From: Gammaproteobacteria bacterium
Lineage (GTDB): Bacteria > Pseudomonadota > Gammaproteobacteria > Steroidobacterales > Rariloculaceae
NCBI GenBank assembly: GCA_036381015.1
Contig: DASVDR010000036.1
Coordinates: forward strand, 1-43,838
Direction: 5' to 3'
DNA length: 43,838 nucleotides
The translations under genes and the position numbers were made by a program. Shown in pieces: positions 27,902 through 37,448 of this stretch (positions within the stretch are counted from its first letter, which is position 1; each line of letters opens with the position of its first letter). The notes under the pieces are model-generated. The model worked only from the letters and a program-made list of their open reading frames with translations. It made no database searches and had not been told where the DNA came from.

Positions 27902-29755
27902 TCAGCGCACGTCGCAGAAGCAGTAGGCATAGAGGCTGCGCGGGTCGTTCAACGTCGAGAGGAACTCGAGCGGCGCCTCGGCCCGCTCGATCAGCTTCTG
28001 CACCGGCCGCGGCCACAGCGTCAAGTCCAAGGCTTCGATGACCGGCGCGCCGGTTTCGACCAGCCCGAGCGCGAAGCGCTCGGCGAGCCCGATCCGCGGC
28101 TCGTAGTACTCCACGTCGTACCGGCCTTCCTCGAGCCCGGCAAGCTCGGCCGCGGAAGCGATCGCGTCGTCGAGATCGCCGAGCTTGTCGACGAGGCCGC
28201 GGTCGTACGCGTCGCTCCCCGTCCACACTCTGCCGCGCGCGACGCGATCGATCTCCTCGACCGGGCGCCCGCGATACATCGATACCTTCGTCACGAACTG
28301 CTCGTAGGTCTCGCGCACCGTCTCTCCGATCAGCTGCTTCACGTTCTCGCCGAGGCCGCGCAGGAGGTCGTACTGGCCGGAGAGCTCGGTGGTGCCGATA
28401 CCGTCGACGTTGACGCCGACGCGATCGAGCGTGTTTTGAAACGTCGGCAGCGTGGCGCCGACACCGATCGAGCCCGTCAACGTCGTCGGGCTCGCCCAGA
28501 TCTCGTCCGCCGACATCGAAACCCAGTAGCCGCCCGAAGCGGCGACGCTGCCCATCGATACGACGACCGGGCGGCCGCTTTCCTGGAACACCTCCACTTG
28601 CCGCAGGATCACGTCGGACGCGAACGCGCTGCCGCCGGGGCTGTCGACGCGCAGCACGAGCGCCTTTACGTCCTCGTCTTCGCCGGCCTCGCGAATCAGC
28701 TGCGCCGTGGAGTCGCCGCCGACCGTCCCGGGCGGCTGCGTGCCGTCGAGAATCATGCCCGAGAGCACGACGACCGCGACGCGGCTGCGCCCGGGCGCCG
28801 GAGGCGCGTCGCGCCGGACGGCCTGGAGGTAGGCGTCCTGATTCACGCTCGGAAAGTCGCTCGCGTCCCCTTCCTCGTCGACGCCGATCGCCTCGCGAAT
28901 CCTCGCGCGCATCTCGTCGCGGTGCAGCAGCTCGTCGACCAGCCCGTAATCGACCGCGAGACGCGCCGTGTTTCCCCCGGCGCCGCGCAGCAGCGTGACG
29001 GCGTCGTCGGCGTAGCGCTGCAGCGCGTCGGGGGCCAGACCGCGCGCAGCGACGACGTCCTGCTGATAGGCCGACCACAGGTCGTTCAAGAACGCCGCCG
29101 TCGCCTCCTTGTCTTGCTCAGACATGCTGTTCCGCGTGATCGGCTCGACGAACGACTTGTACTCGCCCACCGTCCACACGTTGTAGTCGATGTACAGCTT
29201 GTCGAGCGCTTCTTTGTAGTAAGGGAGGAAGCGGCTATAGCCGTCGATGAGCACGAAGCCCATCGGATGCATGAAGATTTCGTCCGCGTGCGCCGCGAGA
29301 TAGTACTGATCGCGATCGAAGCCGTCGCCGATCGCGAAAACCGGCTTGCCGCTCGTCTTGAACTCCTCGATCTCTTCGGCAAGCTCCTGGAGCTTGCTTA
29401 GCCCCGCTTCGGCGAGCCCATCCAGCTCCAGCACGAGCGCCTTGATGCGCTCGTCGTCCTTGGCGGCGCGCACCGCGTCGATCAGGTCCTTCAGCAGCGT
29501 CTCCTCGAGCGGCAGACCGCGTGCGCGCGCGAGCGCGCGCTCGAACGGGTCGCCGGAGAGCTGATCCACGAGCACGCCCTCGGGCGAGATCACGAGCGCG
29601 GCCGCTTCGGGCACCGGCGGAGCGCGCCTCGCGAAGCCTGCTGCCAGCACGAGAAGGATCAGGAGCAGCAGGAACAGGTGCAGCAGCTTGCGGAAGCCGT
29701 CGACGACGGCCCAGGCGGTGCCGAGCACGCGTCCGAAGAGAAACCCGTTACTCAT
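27902..29755 (-). CDS. sppA: Signal peptide peptidase SppA (67 kDa type)
   Basis: Inner-membrane protease that degrades cleaved signal peptides. The 617-residue product is the two-domain long form. One N-terminal membrane anchor (about residues 24-41) is followed by tandem S49 domains. The catalytic Lys200 lies in VGEYKSFVEPITRNSMS and Ser407 in VAASGGYWVS, the usual split of the dyad between domains. The start MSNGFLFGR is the family start; the 27-residue upstream extension is Arg-rich and unlikely. It is 121 bases downstream of dctM, where I see no signal. Confidence 0.95.
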   Translation of the reverse strand: MSNGFLFGRVLGTAWAVVDGFRKLLHLFLLLLILLVLAAGFARRAPPVPEAAALVISPEGVLVDQLSGDPFERALARARGLPLEETLLKDLIDAVRAAKDDERIKALVLELDGLAEAGLSKLQELAEEIEEFKTSGKPVFAIGDGFDRDQYYLAAHADEIFMHPMGFVLIDGYSRFLPYYKEALDKLYIDYNVWTVGEYKSFVEPITRNSMSEQDKEATAAFLNDLWSAYQQDVVAARGLAPDALQRYADDAVTLLRGAGGNTARLAVDYGLVDELLHRDEMRARIREAIGVDEEGDASDFPSVNQDAYLQAVRRDAPPAPGRSRVAVVVLSGMILDGTQPPGTVGGDSTAQLIREAGEDEDVKALVLRVDSPGGSAFASDVILRQVEVFQESGRPVVVSMGSVAASGGYWVSMSADEIWASPTTLTGSIGVGATLPTFQNTLDRVGVNVDGIGTTELSGQYDLLRGLGENVKQLIGETVRETYEQFVTKVSMYRGRPVEEIDRVARGRVWTGSDAYDRGLVDKLGDLDDAIASAAELAGLEEGRYDVEYYEPRIGLAERFALGLVETGAPVIEALDLTLWPRPVQKLIERAEAPLEFLSTLNDPRSLYAYCFCDVR

Positions 29756-29876
29756 TGCGCTTCGCGCTCCCCAAATCGTCTCGAGACGGCCGGCCCGAGA
29801 GGCTCGCCGCGCGGCCGGACGCTCGTCGGCGCGCAAGCGGCGCCGGTCGAGCGGCCGGACTCCCGCTCCTCCGCGG

Positions 29877-31127
29877 TCACTCCAGCAAGGCGAGCGACAG
29901 GGCCGGCAAGTACGTGATGACCACGACTGAACCCAACAATACCAAAAGGAACGGCACCGTCGCCAAGTAGATCTGCACGATGTCCTTGTCGAAGCGGTGG
30001 CTCGCGATGAAGAGGTTCAGCCCCACGGGCGGGGTCAGATATCCGAGCTCCATCGCGCCGAGGAAAACGATGCCGAGGTGGATCGGGTGCACGCCGTATT
30101 GGAGCGCCACGGGAACGATCAGCGGCACCACGAGCACGATCGCCGAGAAAATATCGAGGATCGCGCCGAGAATCAGCAAGAACACGAGCAGCGCGAGCAG
30201 GAAGGTCTTCGGTCCGGCGACGAATTGGCTGCTGAGCTCGAAGAGCCGCTGCGGAACACCGGTGTCGATCATGTAGTTCGTCGAGGCCAGCGACATGCCG
30301 AGGATCGTCAGAATCGCGCCGACGAGGACCATGGATTCGCGTACGATCCGCGGCAGCTCGCGCCACGGTATCTCGCGCAGCACGACGAGCTCCACGATCA
30401 TCACGTAGAGCACGGTGACGGCCGCGGCTTCCGAGACCGCGAAGTAGCCGCTGTAGATACCGCCGAGAACGACGACGGGCAACGGCAGCTCCCACTTGGC
30501 TTCGGCCACCGCGCCGACGACTTCGCTCCACGAGACCGTGCGCCGCACGAGGGCCGTGCGGTTGCGCCAGTAGCTGTAGGCGCAAAGCAAAAGGACCATC
30601 AGAATGCCGGGCAAGATCCCGGCGACGAACAGGTCCTCGATCGACGCGCCGGCCACGACGCCGTAGAGGATCAGCGGCAGCGACGGCGCGAACAGAAGAC
30701 CGAGGCTTCCCGACGCCGTCACTAGGCCGAGGCTGAATCGCGTGTCGTAGCCCGCCTCGACGAGCGCGGGAAAGAGCAGCGCTCCGAGCGCGATGATCGT
30801 CACGCCCGACGCCCCTGTGAACGCGGTGAAGAGCGCGCACGCGGCGAGCGAGATCATCGCGAGCCCGCCCGGCAGCCATCCGAGCAGCGCCTGAGACAGG
30901 CGCACGAGGCGATGCGGCGCGCGCCCTTCGCTCAGCAGAAATCCGGCGAAAGTGAACAGCGGGATCGCCACGAGCACCGGTGTCTCGGCGAGGCCGAAGA
31001 ACTCGATCGCGACCACGCTGAGATCGACGTCCTCGCTCGCGAAGCCGAGCATCGCCCCGGCGGCGATCAGCGCGAAGAGCGGCGCGCCGAGCAGTCCGAG
31101 GAGCACGAGAGCGCCGGCCGCAGCCAC
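29877..31127 (-). CDS. dctM: TRAP transporter large membrane subunit (DctM family)
   Basis: A 416-residue polytopic inner-membrane subunit, about 11-12 helices, that carries the ion-coupled transport path of a TRAP transporter. Family motifs include FTAFTGASGVTIIALGALLFPAL, LVTASGSLGLLFAPSLPLILYG and ELGYLTPPVGLNLFIASHRF. The start is GTG, 4 bases after the dctQ stop. The ligand is not predictable. Confidence 0.95.
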   Translation of the reverse strand: MAAAGALVLLGLLGAPLFALIAAGAMLGFASEDVDLSVVAIEFFGLAETPVLVAIPLFTFAGFLLSEGRAPHRLVRLSQALLGWLPGGLAMISLAACALFTAFTGASGVTIIALGALLFPALVEAGYDTRFSLGLVTASGSLGLLFAPSLPLILYGVVAGASIEDLFVAGILPGILMVLLLCAYSYWRNRTALVRRTVSWSEVVGAVAEAKWELPLPVVVLGGIYSGYFAVSEAAAVTVLYVMIVELVVLREIPWRELPRIVRESMVLVGAILTILGMSLASTNYMIDTGVPQRLFELSSQFVAGPKTFLLALLVFLLILGAILDIFSAIVLVVPLIVPVALQYGVHPIHLGIVFLGAMELGYLTPPVGLNLFIASHRFDKDIVQIYLATVPFLLVLLGSVVVITYLPALSLALLE

Positions 31128-31131
31128 CGCC

Positions 31132-31629
31132 CTACCCCGCTTCCCGGCCCGAGCCGAGCGCCCGCAGGAGATAGCGGTACGCGATCAGCGCGAAGCCGAC
31201 CGGCAGGATCAGCTGAAACCACCAAGCGGGCAAGTTGCCGAGCAGCTCGTCGCCGAACTCCCGCGAATCACTCACGAAGGTCCACGAGTACCATGCGAGG
31301 AGGCCGCACACGCCCGACGTGAACAGGTTGCGCACGACGGAAGCGACCACGCGCAGACGCGGAGGCAGCAGACGCGTGACGACGTCGATCGCGATGTGCC
31401 GGCAGTCGCGGCTCGCGGCGATCGCGCCGAGGAGCGCGAGCCACAACACGATCAGCCGCGTCAGCCCATCGGCCCAGACGACACCGGTGGAAAACACGTC
31501 GCGCAGGACGATCTGGCCGGTGGACAGCAGGATCAGGGCGACGAGGCAGAGCACGAGCAGCGCATTCTCGACATGGCGCCCGACCTCGCCCGCGCGCCGC
31601 CACCACGAATGACGCGACTGCCGGCTCAA
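31132..31629 (-). CDS. dctQ: TRAP transporter small membrane subunit (DctQ family)
   Basis: A 165-residue four-helix inner-membrane subunit that pairs with DctM. The family core VVWADGLTRLIVLWLALLGAIAASRDCRHIAIDVV is divided between helices 2 and 3. No ATG is suitably placed; the TTG at 31629 has a GGAAGG site 12 bases upstream and gives the usual length. It is 69 bases after dctP and 4 bases before dctM. Confidence 0.92.
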   Translation of the reverse strand: MSRQSRHSWWRRAGEVGRHVENALLVLCLVALILLSTGQIVLRDVFSTGVVWADGLTRLIVLWLALLGAIAASRDCRHIAIDVVTRLLPPRLRVVASVVRNLFTSGVCGLLAWYSWTFVSDSREFGDELLGNLPAWWFQLILPVGFALIAYRYLLRALGSGREAG

Positions 31630-31698
31630 TGCCCGGCCCGACCTTCCGATCGACTCGACGACGGCCTCCGTCCGGCGAAGCGCCGCTCGAGCACGCTC

Positions 31699-32793
31699 CT
31701 ACTTCCCCGTGCTCGACGACCGGCGGTACTCGGCAAGCAGCCCGAGCAGGCGGTCGAGCAGCGCGGCATCCACGTCGGCGCGGCTCTCGAGCTCCGGATA
31801 CAGCGACTGGATCGTCGCCCGGATGTCGTCGAGACCCGCTTGCTCGACTCGAACGATCTCCACGCCCGAGCTCTCGAGGACCTCCCGCGCCCGGCGGTTG
31901 TCCTCGCGCGCCGCCTCGTCGAGCCGCCGGACGGTGTCGCCGACGACCTCCGCGAAAATGCGTTGGTCGGCCGCGTCGAGGCGCGAGTACGCGCGGCGAT
32001 CGAAGGCGACCACGCCCATCGAGTACGAAACCGGCAGATCGGTCATGTACCGCACCGCCGTGTGCCACTGGAGGACGAGCGCGGCGACCGGCGACGCGGC
32101 GACGATGTCGAGCAGCCCCGTCTGCAGCCCGGTGAGCACGTCCGTGACGGGCAGCACGACGGGCGAGAGGCCGAGCCGCTCCATCGCCAGAAAGCTGATG
32201 CGGTCGCCCTCCGGCACCCAGACCTTCCGGCGCCGCATGTCCTCGATGCTGCGGATCGGCTCGTTCGCCATCAGGTGCGCGAAGCCGCCTTCGACGAAGC
32301 CGAAACTGACGAAGCCCGCCTCGAGGAGCCCGTGCCGGAGAGTCTCGTCCATGCGGCTGCGGACGTAGTCGACCTCGTCCAGCGAGCGGAACAGCAGCGG
32401 TATGCCATAGAGGTTCAACCCGGGGTACCGCTCGGCGAGGCCGCCGGCCGTGAAGGCGCCGCCCTGAAGCTGGCCGATGCGGATCTTGCGCAGCACCTGG
32501 GCATCGTTGCCCATCACGCCGCCCGGATAAAACTGGATCTCGACGCGGCCGTCGGTGCGTTCCTTGATCTCCGCGGCCGCCGCGCGCATCTCGCGCATCC
32601 AATGCGAGCCGTCCGGCGCGACCGTCGCCAGCTTGAGCTCGACGGCCGCCGCCGTGCCCGCGGCGCCGAGCCCGACTGCGGCCAGCGCAAGCGCCGTCGA
32701 GACGCGCCTCGCGATGCGGCGCGCGGCCGCCGAGACCGACGACTGCCGCCGCGGAACGGCGCGCGCGCGCCGCCGGCTTCGTGCCTGGACCAT
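31699..32793 (-). CDS. dctP: TRAP transporter substrate-binding protein (DctP family)
   Basis: A 364-residue periplasmic binding protein. An unusually long Arg-rich n-region (about 30 residues) precedes the hydrophobic signal core ending near GTAAAVELK. The mature DctP fold is clear: KLATVAPDGSHWMREM, VEIQFYPGGVMGND, LLEAGFVSFGFVEGGF, and the conserved helix with VTDVLTGLQTGLLDIV. The ATG overlaps the upstream tatT stop as TGATG, which fixes the start. Pairing with a TatT lipoprotein suggests a TPR-associated TRAP system. Confidence 0.93.
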   Translation of the reverse strand: MVQARSRRRARAVPRRQSSVSAAARRIARRVSTALALAAVGLGAAGTAAAVELKLATVAPDGSHWMREMRAAAAEIKERTDGRVEIQFYPGGVMGNDAQVLRKIRIGQLQGGAFTAGGLAERYPGLNLYGIPLLFRSLDEVDYVRSRMDETLRHGLLEAGFVSFGFVEGGFAHLMANEPIRSIEDMRRRKVWVPEGDRISFLAMERLGLSPVVLPVTDVLTGLQTGLLDIVAASPVAALVLQWHTAVRYMTDLPVSYSMGVVAFDRRAYSRLDAADQRIFAEVVGDTVRRLDEAAREDNRRAREVLESSGVEIVRVEQAGLDDIRATIQSLYPELESRADVDAALLDRLLGLLAEYRRSSSTGK

Positions 32794-33632
32794 CAGAAGT
32801 ACTCCTCCGCGGACTCGAGCAGCTCTCGCGCCTCCTCCTTGGCCAACGCGTTGAAGAGCGTCAATCCCGGCGCCTCGGTCGGCGCCTCGAGCACGTCGTG
32901 CAGGAGCCGGTCGTGCAGCTCCCGGTCGAAGACGAGGCGCGCGTATCTGCGTGCATATTCTACCTTCACGGAAAGATCGCGGCCGCCCGAAAGCTCGATT
33001 GCGCGCTCGAAGTGCATCTTCGCGACCTCGGGCCGTCCGCCGAGCGCCGGCGGACGAAGCGCGTTCAGGATCCCAAGATAGGCGTGCGCCGCGCCGTGCT
33101 GATAGGTCTCGTCGAGCTCGAGCACGCGCTCGAGGCACGCTTCCACCCACGGAAGCTCGGCCACGGCGCGCATGTCCTCGCTCGTGGCCTCGAGATTACT
33201 GAGCCAGCTCACCGCATAAGCGTACAGCAGGTCGATGTCGTCCTTTGTGACGTCGCTCAACTGCCGCGTGAATTCGTCGTAGTCGGGCAGCTGCTCGTCG
33301 CAGGCCCAATCGTAGCGGCTGCACATTGCCTCCGCCCCGTAGCGGCGCGCCTTCCCGGTGAGCTCGCCCGCCCGCGCGGCGTCGGCGACGAATCGGGAGC
33401 CGTAAAGGGCATAGAGCTGCGCGCCCGCGGCGAGCAGCGCGTCGTCGTCGGGATGCGTGCTGATCATGCCGTCGAGCAGCAGAAGGTACGCGGGAGCGCC
33501 GTGCTCGATCAGCGCGGGGTCGCTCTGATTGAGGATCGACGCCGAGAGCGTTTCGGCCGCCATGGAGCCGACCAGACCGCTGCAGCCGCTCGCGGCGAGC
33601 GCGGCAACGGCGCATACGGCAAACGATCGCAT
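32793..33632 (-). CDS. tatT: TRAP-associated TPR lipoprotein (TatT family)
   Basis: A 279-residue lipoprotein: signal peptide with lipobox LAASGC (Cys17), then helical repeats of TPR type through the mature part. Sequence and position match the TatT component of TPR-protein-associated TRAP transporters, first described for Treponema pallidum Tp0956, which forms a trimer that binds the DctP-type partner. Its stop overlaps the dctP start, so the two should be made in equal amounts. Start MRSFAVCAV gives a proper signal; the longer in-frame start does not. Confidence 0.88.
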   Translation of the reverse strand: MRSFAVCAVAALAASGCSGLVGSMAAETLSASILNQSDPALIEHGAPAYLLLLDGMISTHPDDDALLAAGAQLYALYGSRFVADAARAGELTGKARRYGAEAMCSRYDWACDEQLPDYDEFTRQLSDVTKDDIDLLYAYAVSWLSNLEATSEDMRAVAELPWVEACLERVLELDETYQHGAAHAYLGILNALRPPALGGRPEVAKMHFERAIELSGGRDLSVKVEYARRYARLVFDRELHDRLLHDVLEAPTEAPGLTLFNALAKEEARELLESAEEYF

Positions 33633-33658
33633 CCCGAACGCTGCTTCGGCGTCGGCGA

Positions 33659-33687
33659 GGGGGCGCCGGCTCGGGCTGCTGGCCCCC
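33659..33687 (-). terminator. Weak hairpin between rplS and tatT
   Basis: GGGGGC (33659-33664) pairs with GCCCCC (33682-33687) around a 17-base loop that can pair further. There is no T-run after it on the minus strand. It may mark the end of the ribosomal transcript but would be inefficient as an intrinsic terminator. Confidence 0.3.
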
Positions 33688-33717
33688 GGCGCGACTCGCT
33701 GACGCGGCCTGCCCGCT

Positions 33718-34062
33718 CTAGACCTTTTCCTTGATCCGCGCGGACTTGCCGCTGCGCTCGCGCAGGTAGTAGAGCTTTGCGCGGCGCACGTCGCCGCGCC
33801 GCTTGACCTTGATGTCCGCGATTGCGGGGCTGTGCGTCTGGAACACTCTCTCGACGCCTTCACCGTGCGAGATCTTGCGCACCGTGAACGACGAGTTCAG
33901 CCCGCGATTGCGTTTGGCGATCACGACGCCTTCATAGGCCTGGAGGCGCTCGCGGTCGCCTTCGGACACGCGGACCTGCACGACCACGGTGTCGCCCGGC
34001 GCGAATGGGGGGACGTCCTTCTTCAGCTGTTCCCGCTCGATTTCGTCAATCACTTTCGACAT
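33718..34062 (-). CDS. rplS: 50S ribosomal protein L19
   Basis: A 114-residue protein at the 30S-50S interface. Conserved sequence includes [39 protein letters not shown] and the basic C-terminus. The start MSKVIDEIE is standard; an upstream in-frame start adds 11 non-family residues. It is the last gene of ffh-rpsP-rimM-trmD-rplS, 43 bases after trmD. Confidence 0.98.
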   Translation of the reverse strand: MSKVIDEIEREQLKKDVPPFAPGDTVVVQVRVSEGDRERLQAYEGVVIAKRNRGLNSSFTVRKISHGEGVERVFQTHSPAIADIKVKRRGDVRRAKLYYLRERSGKSARIKEKV

Positions 34063-34105
34063 GGCCACATCCTCTCCTTCGAACCGCTCGCGCACCCTAT
34101 CGATC

Positions 34106-34858
34106 TTACGCCGTACGGCGCGCGACCTCGCGCTTGAACTCCTCGAGCAACTCCGTCTCCTCGCGCGTCAGCCCCCGCTCCTCGAGCAGGCGCGGGCGCC
34201 TCTGCCACGTTCGCCCGAGCGATTGCTTCAGACGCCAGCGGCGCACGGCCTCGTGATCCCCGCGAAGCAGCACGTCCGGCACGCTCATGCCGTCGACCGT
34301 CTCCGGCCGCGTGTACTGCGGGCAATCGAGGAGCCCCGCGCTGTAGGAGTCCTCCGCGGAGGAATCCTCGTGCCCGAGCACTCCGGGCAGCAGCCGCGCG
34401 ACGGCGTCGATCACGACCGCCGCGGCGATCTCTCCGCCGCTCAGCACGTACTCGCCGAGCGACAGCTCCTCGCCGATCTCGCCCTCGACGATCCGCTCGT
34501 CGATCCCCTCGTAGCGCCCCGCGACGAGGAGCAAGCCCGGCGCGGCGGCGAGCTCCTGCACGAGTGGCTGGTCCAGCACCCGGCCCTGCGCGCTCAGCAC
34601 GAACTCGCGACATCCGGGCGGCAGGCGTGTCCGAAGCGCGCGGATCGCGTCCCGCATCGGCTCGTACTTCAGCACCATGCCGGGGCCGCCGCCGTAGGGC
34701 CGATCATCGACGGTCCGATGCCGGTCGAACGCGAATTCACGGGGCGACAGATGTTCCACCGTGAGCAGCCCCCGCTCCCGTGCCCGGCCGACGACGCCGC
34801 AGCGCGCGACCGGCTCGACGAGCTCCGGAAACAGCGAGACGACGCCGATCGTGTACAC
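34106..34858 (-). CDS. trmD: tRNA (guanine-N1)-methyltransferase
   Basis: Methylates G37 of tRNAs that read CNN codons, using S-adenosylmethionine, which prevents frameshifting. The 250-residue SPOUT enzyme has the trefoil-knot motifs [13 protein letters not shown] and [15 protein letters not shown], preceded by [10 protein letters not shown]. The start is GTG, one base after the rimM stop, so translation is probably coupled. Confidence 0.98.
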   Translation of the reverse strand: MYTIGVVSLFPELVEPVARCGVVGRARERGLLTVEHLSPREFAFDRHRTVDDRPYGGGPGMVLKYEPMRDAIRALRTRLPPGCREFVLSAQGRVLDQPLVQELAAAPGLLLVAGRYEGIDERIVEGEIGEELSLGEYVLSGGEIAAAVVIDAVARLLPGVLGHEDSSAEDSYSAGLLDCPQYTRPETVDGMSVPDVLLRGDHEAVRRWRLKQSLGRTWQRRPRLLEERGLTREETELLEEFKREVARRTA

Positions 34859-34859
34859 G

Positions 34860-35375
34860 TCACTCGTCCCAGAACTCCCGCTCCCAGTCGACGACGATCA
34901 CGCCGCCCTCGACGTCGACCTCGCGCACGACCGAGCCCGCGACGAACGGGATGAGCCGATCGCGCCCGCCCCGCAGCACCAGCACGTCGTTCGCCCCGGT
35001 CGACATCAGGCGCTCCACCTCGCCGAGCCGCTCGCCGCGCGTGTTGCGCACTTCGAGACCTTCGAGGTCCGCCCAGTAGTACTCGCCCGGCGCGCACGGC
35101 GGAAGCGCGGCCCGCTCGACCTGGATTTCGGCGCCGATCCATCCGCGCGCCGCGTCCCGATCGTCGATCCCGCGAAGCTTGGCCACCACCGTGCGCCCGT
35201 GCCGGTGCCCGGCCTCGACCTCGACGCGCCGCGATTCACCTTCGTGCTCCAGTATCCACTCGGCGAACTCGACGATGTTCTCGCGGGGCTCGGTATACGA
35301 GTGCACCTTCACCCACCCTTTGACGCCGAAGAGGCCGCTGATGCGGCCCACGTCGACCCGCTTCGCGCCGCCCAC
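34860..35375 (-). CDS. rimM: 16S rRNA processing protein RimM
   Basis: Assembly factor for the 30S head; binds S19. The 171-residue product has the RimM N-terminal barrel ([20 protein letters not shown]) and the C-terminal PRC barrel ([21 protein letters not shown]). It starts with GTG, 19 bases after rpsP and directly before trmD. Confidence 0.97.
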   Translation of the reverse strand: MGGAKRVDVGRISGLFGVKGWVKVHSYTEPRENIVEFAEWILEHEGESRRVEVEAGHRHGRTVVAKLRGIDDRDAARGWIGAEIQVERAALPPCAPGEYYWADLEGLEVRNTRGERLGEVERLMSTGANDVLVLRGGRDRLIPFVAGSVVREVDVEGGVIVVDWEREFWDE

Positions 35376-35394
35376 GCCCGGACCGCGCGTGATG

Positions 35395-35649
35395 CTAGGC
35401 GGCCGCGGAGCTCCGGTACTGCTTGACGAGCTGCGCCACCCGTTCGGACATCTGGGCGCCCTGCTTGACCCAGTAGTCGGTCCGCTCGAGGTCGATCTCG
35501 AGCTCGCGCTCGGGCGGCTGCGCGATCGGGTTGAAGAAGCCGAGGCGCTCGATATACCGTCCGTCGCGGCGGTTTCGCCGGTCGGTCACGACGATGTGAT
35601 AAAAGGGGCGCTTCGTCGCTCCGCCGCGCGACAAACGTATCCTGACCAT
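35395..35649 (-). CDS. rpsP: 30S ribosomal protein S16
   Basis: An 84-residue ribosomal protein with the standard start [20 protein letters not shown] and the [10 protein letters not shown] motif. First gene after the promoter candidate at 35816-35844, with a leader of roughly 160 bases, and the head of rpsP-rimM-trmD-rplS. Confidence 0.98.
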   Translation of the reverse strand: MVRIRLSRGGATKRPFYHIVVTDRRNRRDGRYIERLGFFNPIAQPPERELEIDLERTDYWVKQGAQMSERVAQLVKQYRSSAAA

Positions 35650-35815
35650 AAGCTTCGAATCCTAAGGTGACGATTCCAGCCGCCCGCTGCGGCGCCGGCA
35701 GGCCCCGTGAGCCCCGAAGCGGCGCCGAGCGCTCGCGGCCGGCCTGATCGGCCGAGTCCGTGGGCGGCGTCGGAAAATCAAAAGCGGCCGCCGGGACCGC
35801 TCGCTGAGGCGCAGG

Positions 35816-35844
35816 ATTCTACTTGGTTTCGCGCCGAATGTAAG
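35816..35844 (-). promoter_or_regulatory. Candidate rpsP promoter
   Basis: On the minus strand, CTTACA (35839-35844, 4 of 6) and TAGAAT (35816-35821, 5 of 6) have a 17-base spacer. It lies just after the ffh stop. The roughly 160-base leader to rpsP contains GC-rich inverted segments but no motif I recognise. Confidence 0.5.
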
Positions 35845-35887
35845 CCCGAAGCCGGCCGCCGAGCCTGGCGTGCCCTCAACCGCGCCC

Positions 35888-37243
35888 TCACCGGCCGAAC
35901 GGCCGCGGCCCCCCCCGGGCCCGCAGCGCGCCGCCGAGAGCCCGCTCGAAGCCGCCCTTCGACACGCGCTTCATCGTCTTCGCGAGCTGGCGGTGCTGCT
36001 TCAGCAGGCGGTTCACGTCCTGCACCGTGAGCCCGGAGCCGCTCGCGATGCGGCGCTTGCGGGAGCCGTCGATCAGCGCCGGGTGGCGGCGCTCGCGCCG
36101 CGTCATCGAGTTGATCAGCGCAATCTGGCGCCGCAGCTGCCCGTCGTCGAAGCCGGCCGCGCCGAGCGCCTCGGGCTTCACGCCCGGCAGCTTCTCGAGC
36201 AGCGCGCCGAGCCCGCCCATCCCGATCAGCTGCTCGAGCTGGTCCTTGTAGTCCTCGAGATCGAGCTCGCGGCCCTTCTTGACCTTGGCCGCGACCCGCT
36301 CGGCCTTCTCCCGGTCGACCCGCCGCTGGACCTGCTCGACGAGTCCGACGACGTCGCCCATTCCGAGGATTCGCGACGCGAACCGCTCGGGAACGAACGG
36401 CTCGAGCGCGTCGAGCTTCTCGCCCGTGCCGATCAGCTTGATCGGCACACCGGTGATCTCGCGGACCGAGAGCGCCGCGCCGCCGCGCGCGTCGCCGTCC
36501 GCCTTGGTCAGGATCGCGCCGGTTAGCGGCAGGGCGTCGTGGAAGGCCTTCGCGGAGTTCACCGCGTCCTGCCCGAGCATTGCGTCGACGATGAACAGCG
36601 TCTCGGACGGCTCGACGGCCGCGTGCACCTCGCGTACCTCGGCCATCATTGCCTCGTCGACGTGCAGCCGTCCCGCGGTGTCGACGATCAGCCAGCGCGC
36701 ACCTCGCCGCCGCGCCTCGGCCACGGCGTCCGCGGCGATTCGGCGCGCGTCGTTCGATTCCGGACGGAAATATCCGGCGCCGAGCTCGCGGGCGATCGTC
36801 TCGAGCTGCTCGCGTGCGGCCGGCCGGTGCACGTCGGTGCTGACGAGCAGCACCTGGCCCGGAGAGCCCTCGGCGAGCCAGCGGGCGAGCTTCCCGGCCG
36901 TCGTCGTCTTGCCGGCGCCCTGAAGGCCCACGAGGAGCAGCACCGCCGGGCGCCCCTTCGGCCGAAGCGGGGTCTGGTCCCGGCCGAGCACGATCACGAG
37001 CTCGTCGTGCACGATCTTCACGAACGCCTGCCCCGGGTTCAGGCTGCGCGCCACCTCGGCGCCGAGCGCTCTTTGGCGTACGCGCTCGACGATGCGCTTC
37101 ACGACGGGCAGCGCCACGTCCGCCTCGAGCAGCGCCATCCTGATCTGGCGAACGGTGTCGCGAACGTTGTCCTCGGTGATGCGGCCGCGGCCGGTCACTC
37201 GCTGGAGCGCGCCGTTCAGGCGCTCGGTCAAGGTATCGAACAT
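35888..37243 (-). CDS. ffh: Signal recognition particle protein Ffh
   Basis: GTPase that, with 4.5S RNA, delivers nascent membrane proteins to FtsY. The 451-residue product has the N domain (1-85), the G domain with GLQGAGKTTTAGKLA, DTAGR and TKADGDARGG, and the M domain (about 300-435) containing the RNA-binding SGSGLTVQDVNRLLKQ. The C-terminal methionine-rich tail is short. The start MFDTLTERL is standard. It is divergent from the CorC-like gene and precedes rpsP. Confidence 0.98.
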   Translation of the reverse strand: MFDTLTERLNGALQRVTGRGRITEDNVRDTVRQIRMALLEADVALPVVKRIVERVRQRALGAEVARSLNPGQAFVKIVHDELVIVLGRDQTPLRPKGRPAVLLLVGLQGAGKTTTAGKLARWLAEGSPGQVLLVSTDVHRPAAREQLETIARELGAGYFRPESNDARRIAADAVAEARRRGARWLIVDTAGRLHVDEAMMAEVREVHAAVEPSETLFIVDAMLGQDAVNSAKAFHDALPLTGAILTKADGDARGGAALSVREITGVPIKLIGTGEKLDALEPFVPERFASRILGMGDVVGLVEQVQRRVDREKAERVAAKVKKGRELDLEDYKDQLEQLIGMGGLGALLEKLPGVKPEALGAAGFDDGQLRRQIALINSMTRRERRHPALIDGSRKRRIASGSGLTVQDVNRLLKQHRQLAKTMKRVSKGGFERALGGALRARGGPRPFGR

Positions 37244-37448
37244 CGGTGGTGAGTCGAGGTCAGGATCCGGGGCGGTCAGCCTATCACGGCGCCGCACGGG
37301 GCCGAAGGCGGGACGGTCCGGGCGCCGCGCTGCGCGCCCCCCGCAGGGGGCGATTTTCCCCTTGCCGAAAGCGGTATTCGGCTCCTTGACACCCCGTTTC
37401 CGGTTCGGTCACTCTAGGACCGACGTACTCAGCGGAGGTTCACCCTTT

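Noticed and set aside
27554-29401. 615-codon plus-strand frame opposite hslR/sppA
   Set aside because: Shadow of sppA; both catalytic residues of SppA are encoded on the minus strand.
30952-33081. 709-codon plus-strand frame opposite the TRAP genes
   Set aside because: Shadow frame with no plausible protein features.
37337-37352. GC hairpin GCCCCC-CGCA-GGGGGC as a terminator
   Set aside because: It lies between divergent genes, so no transcript needs to end there, and the following T-run is short.
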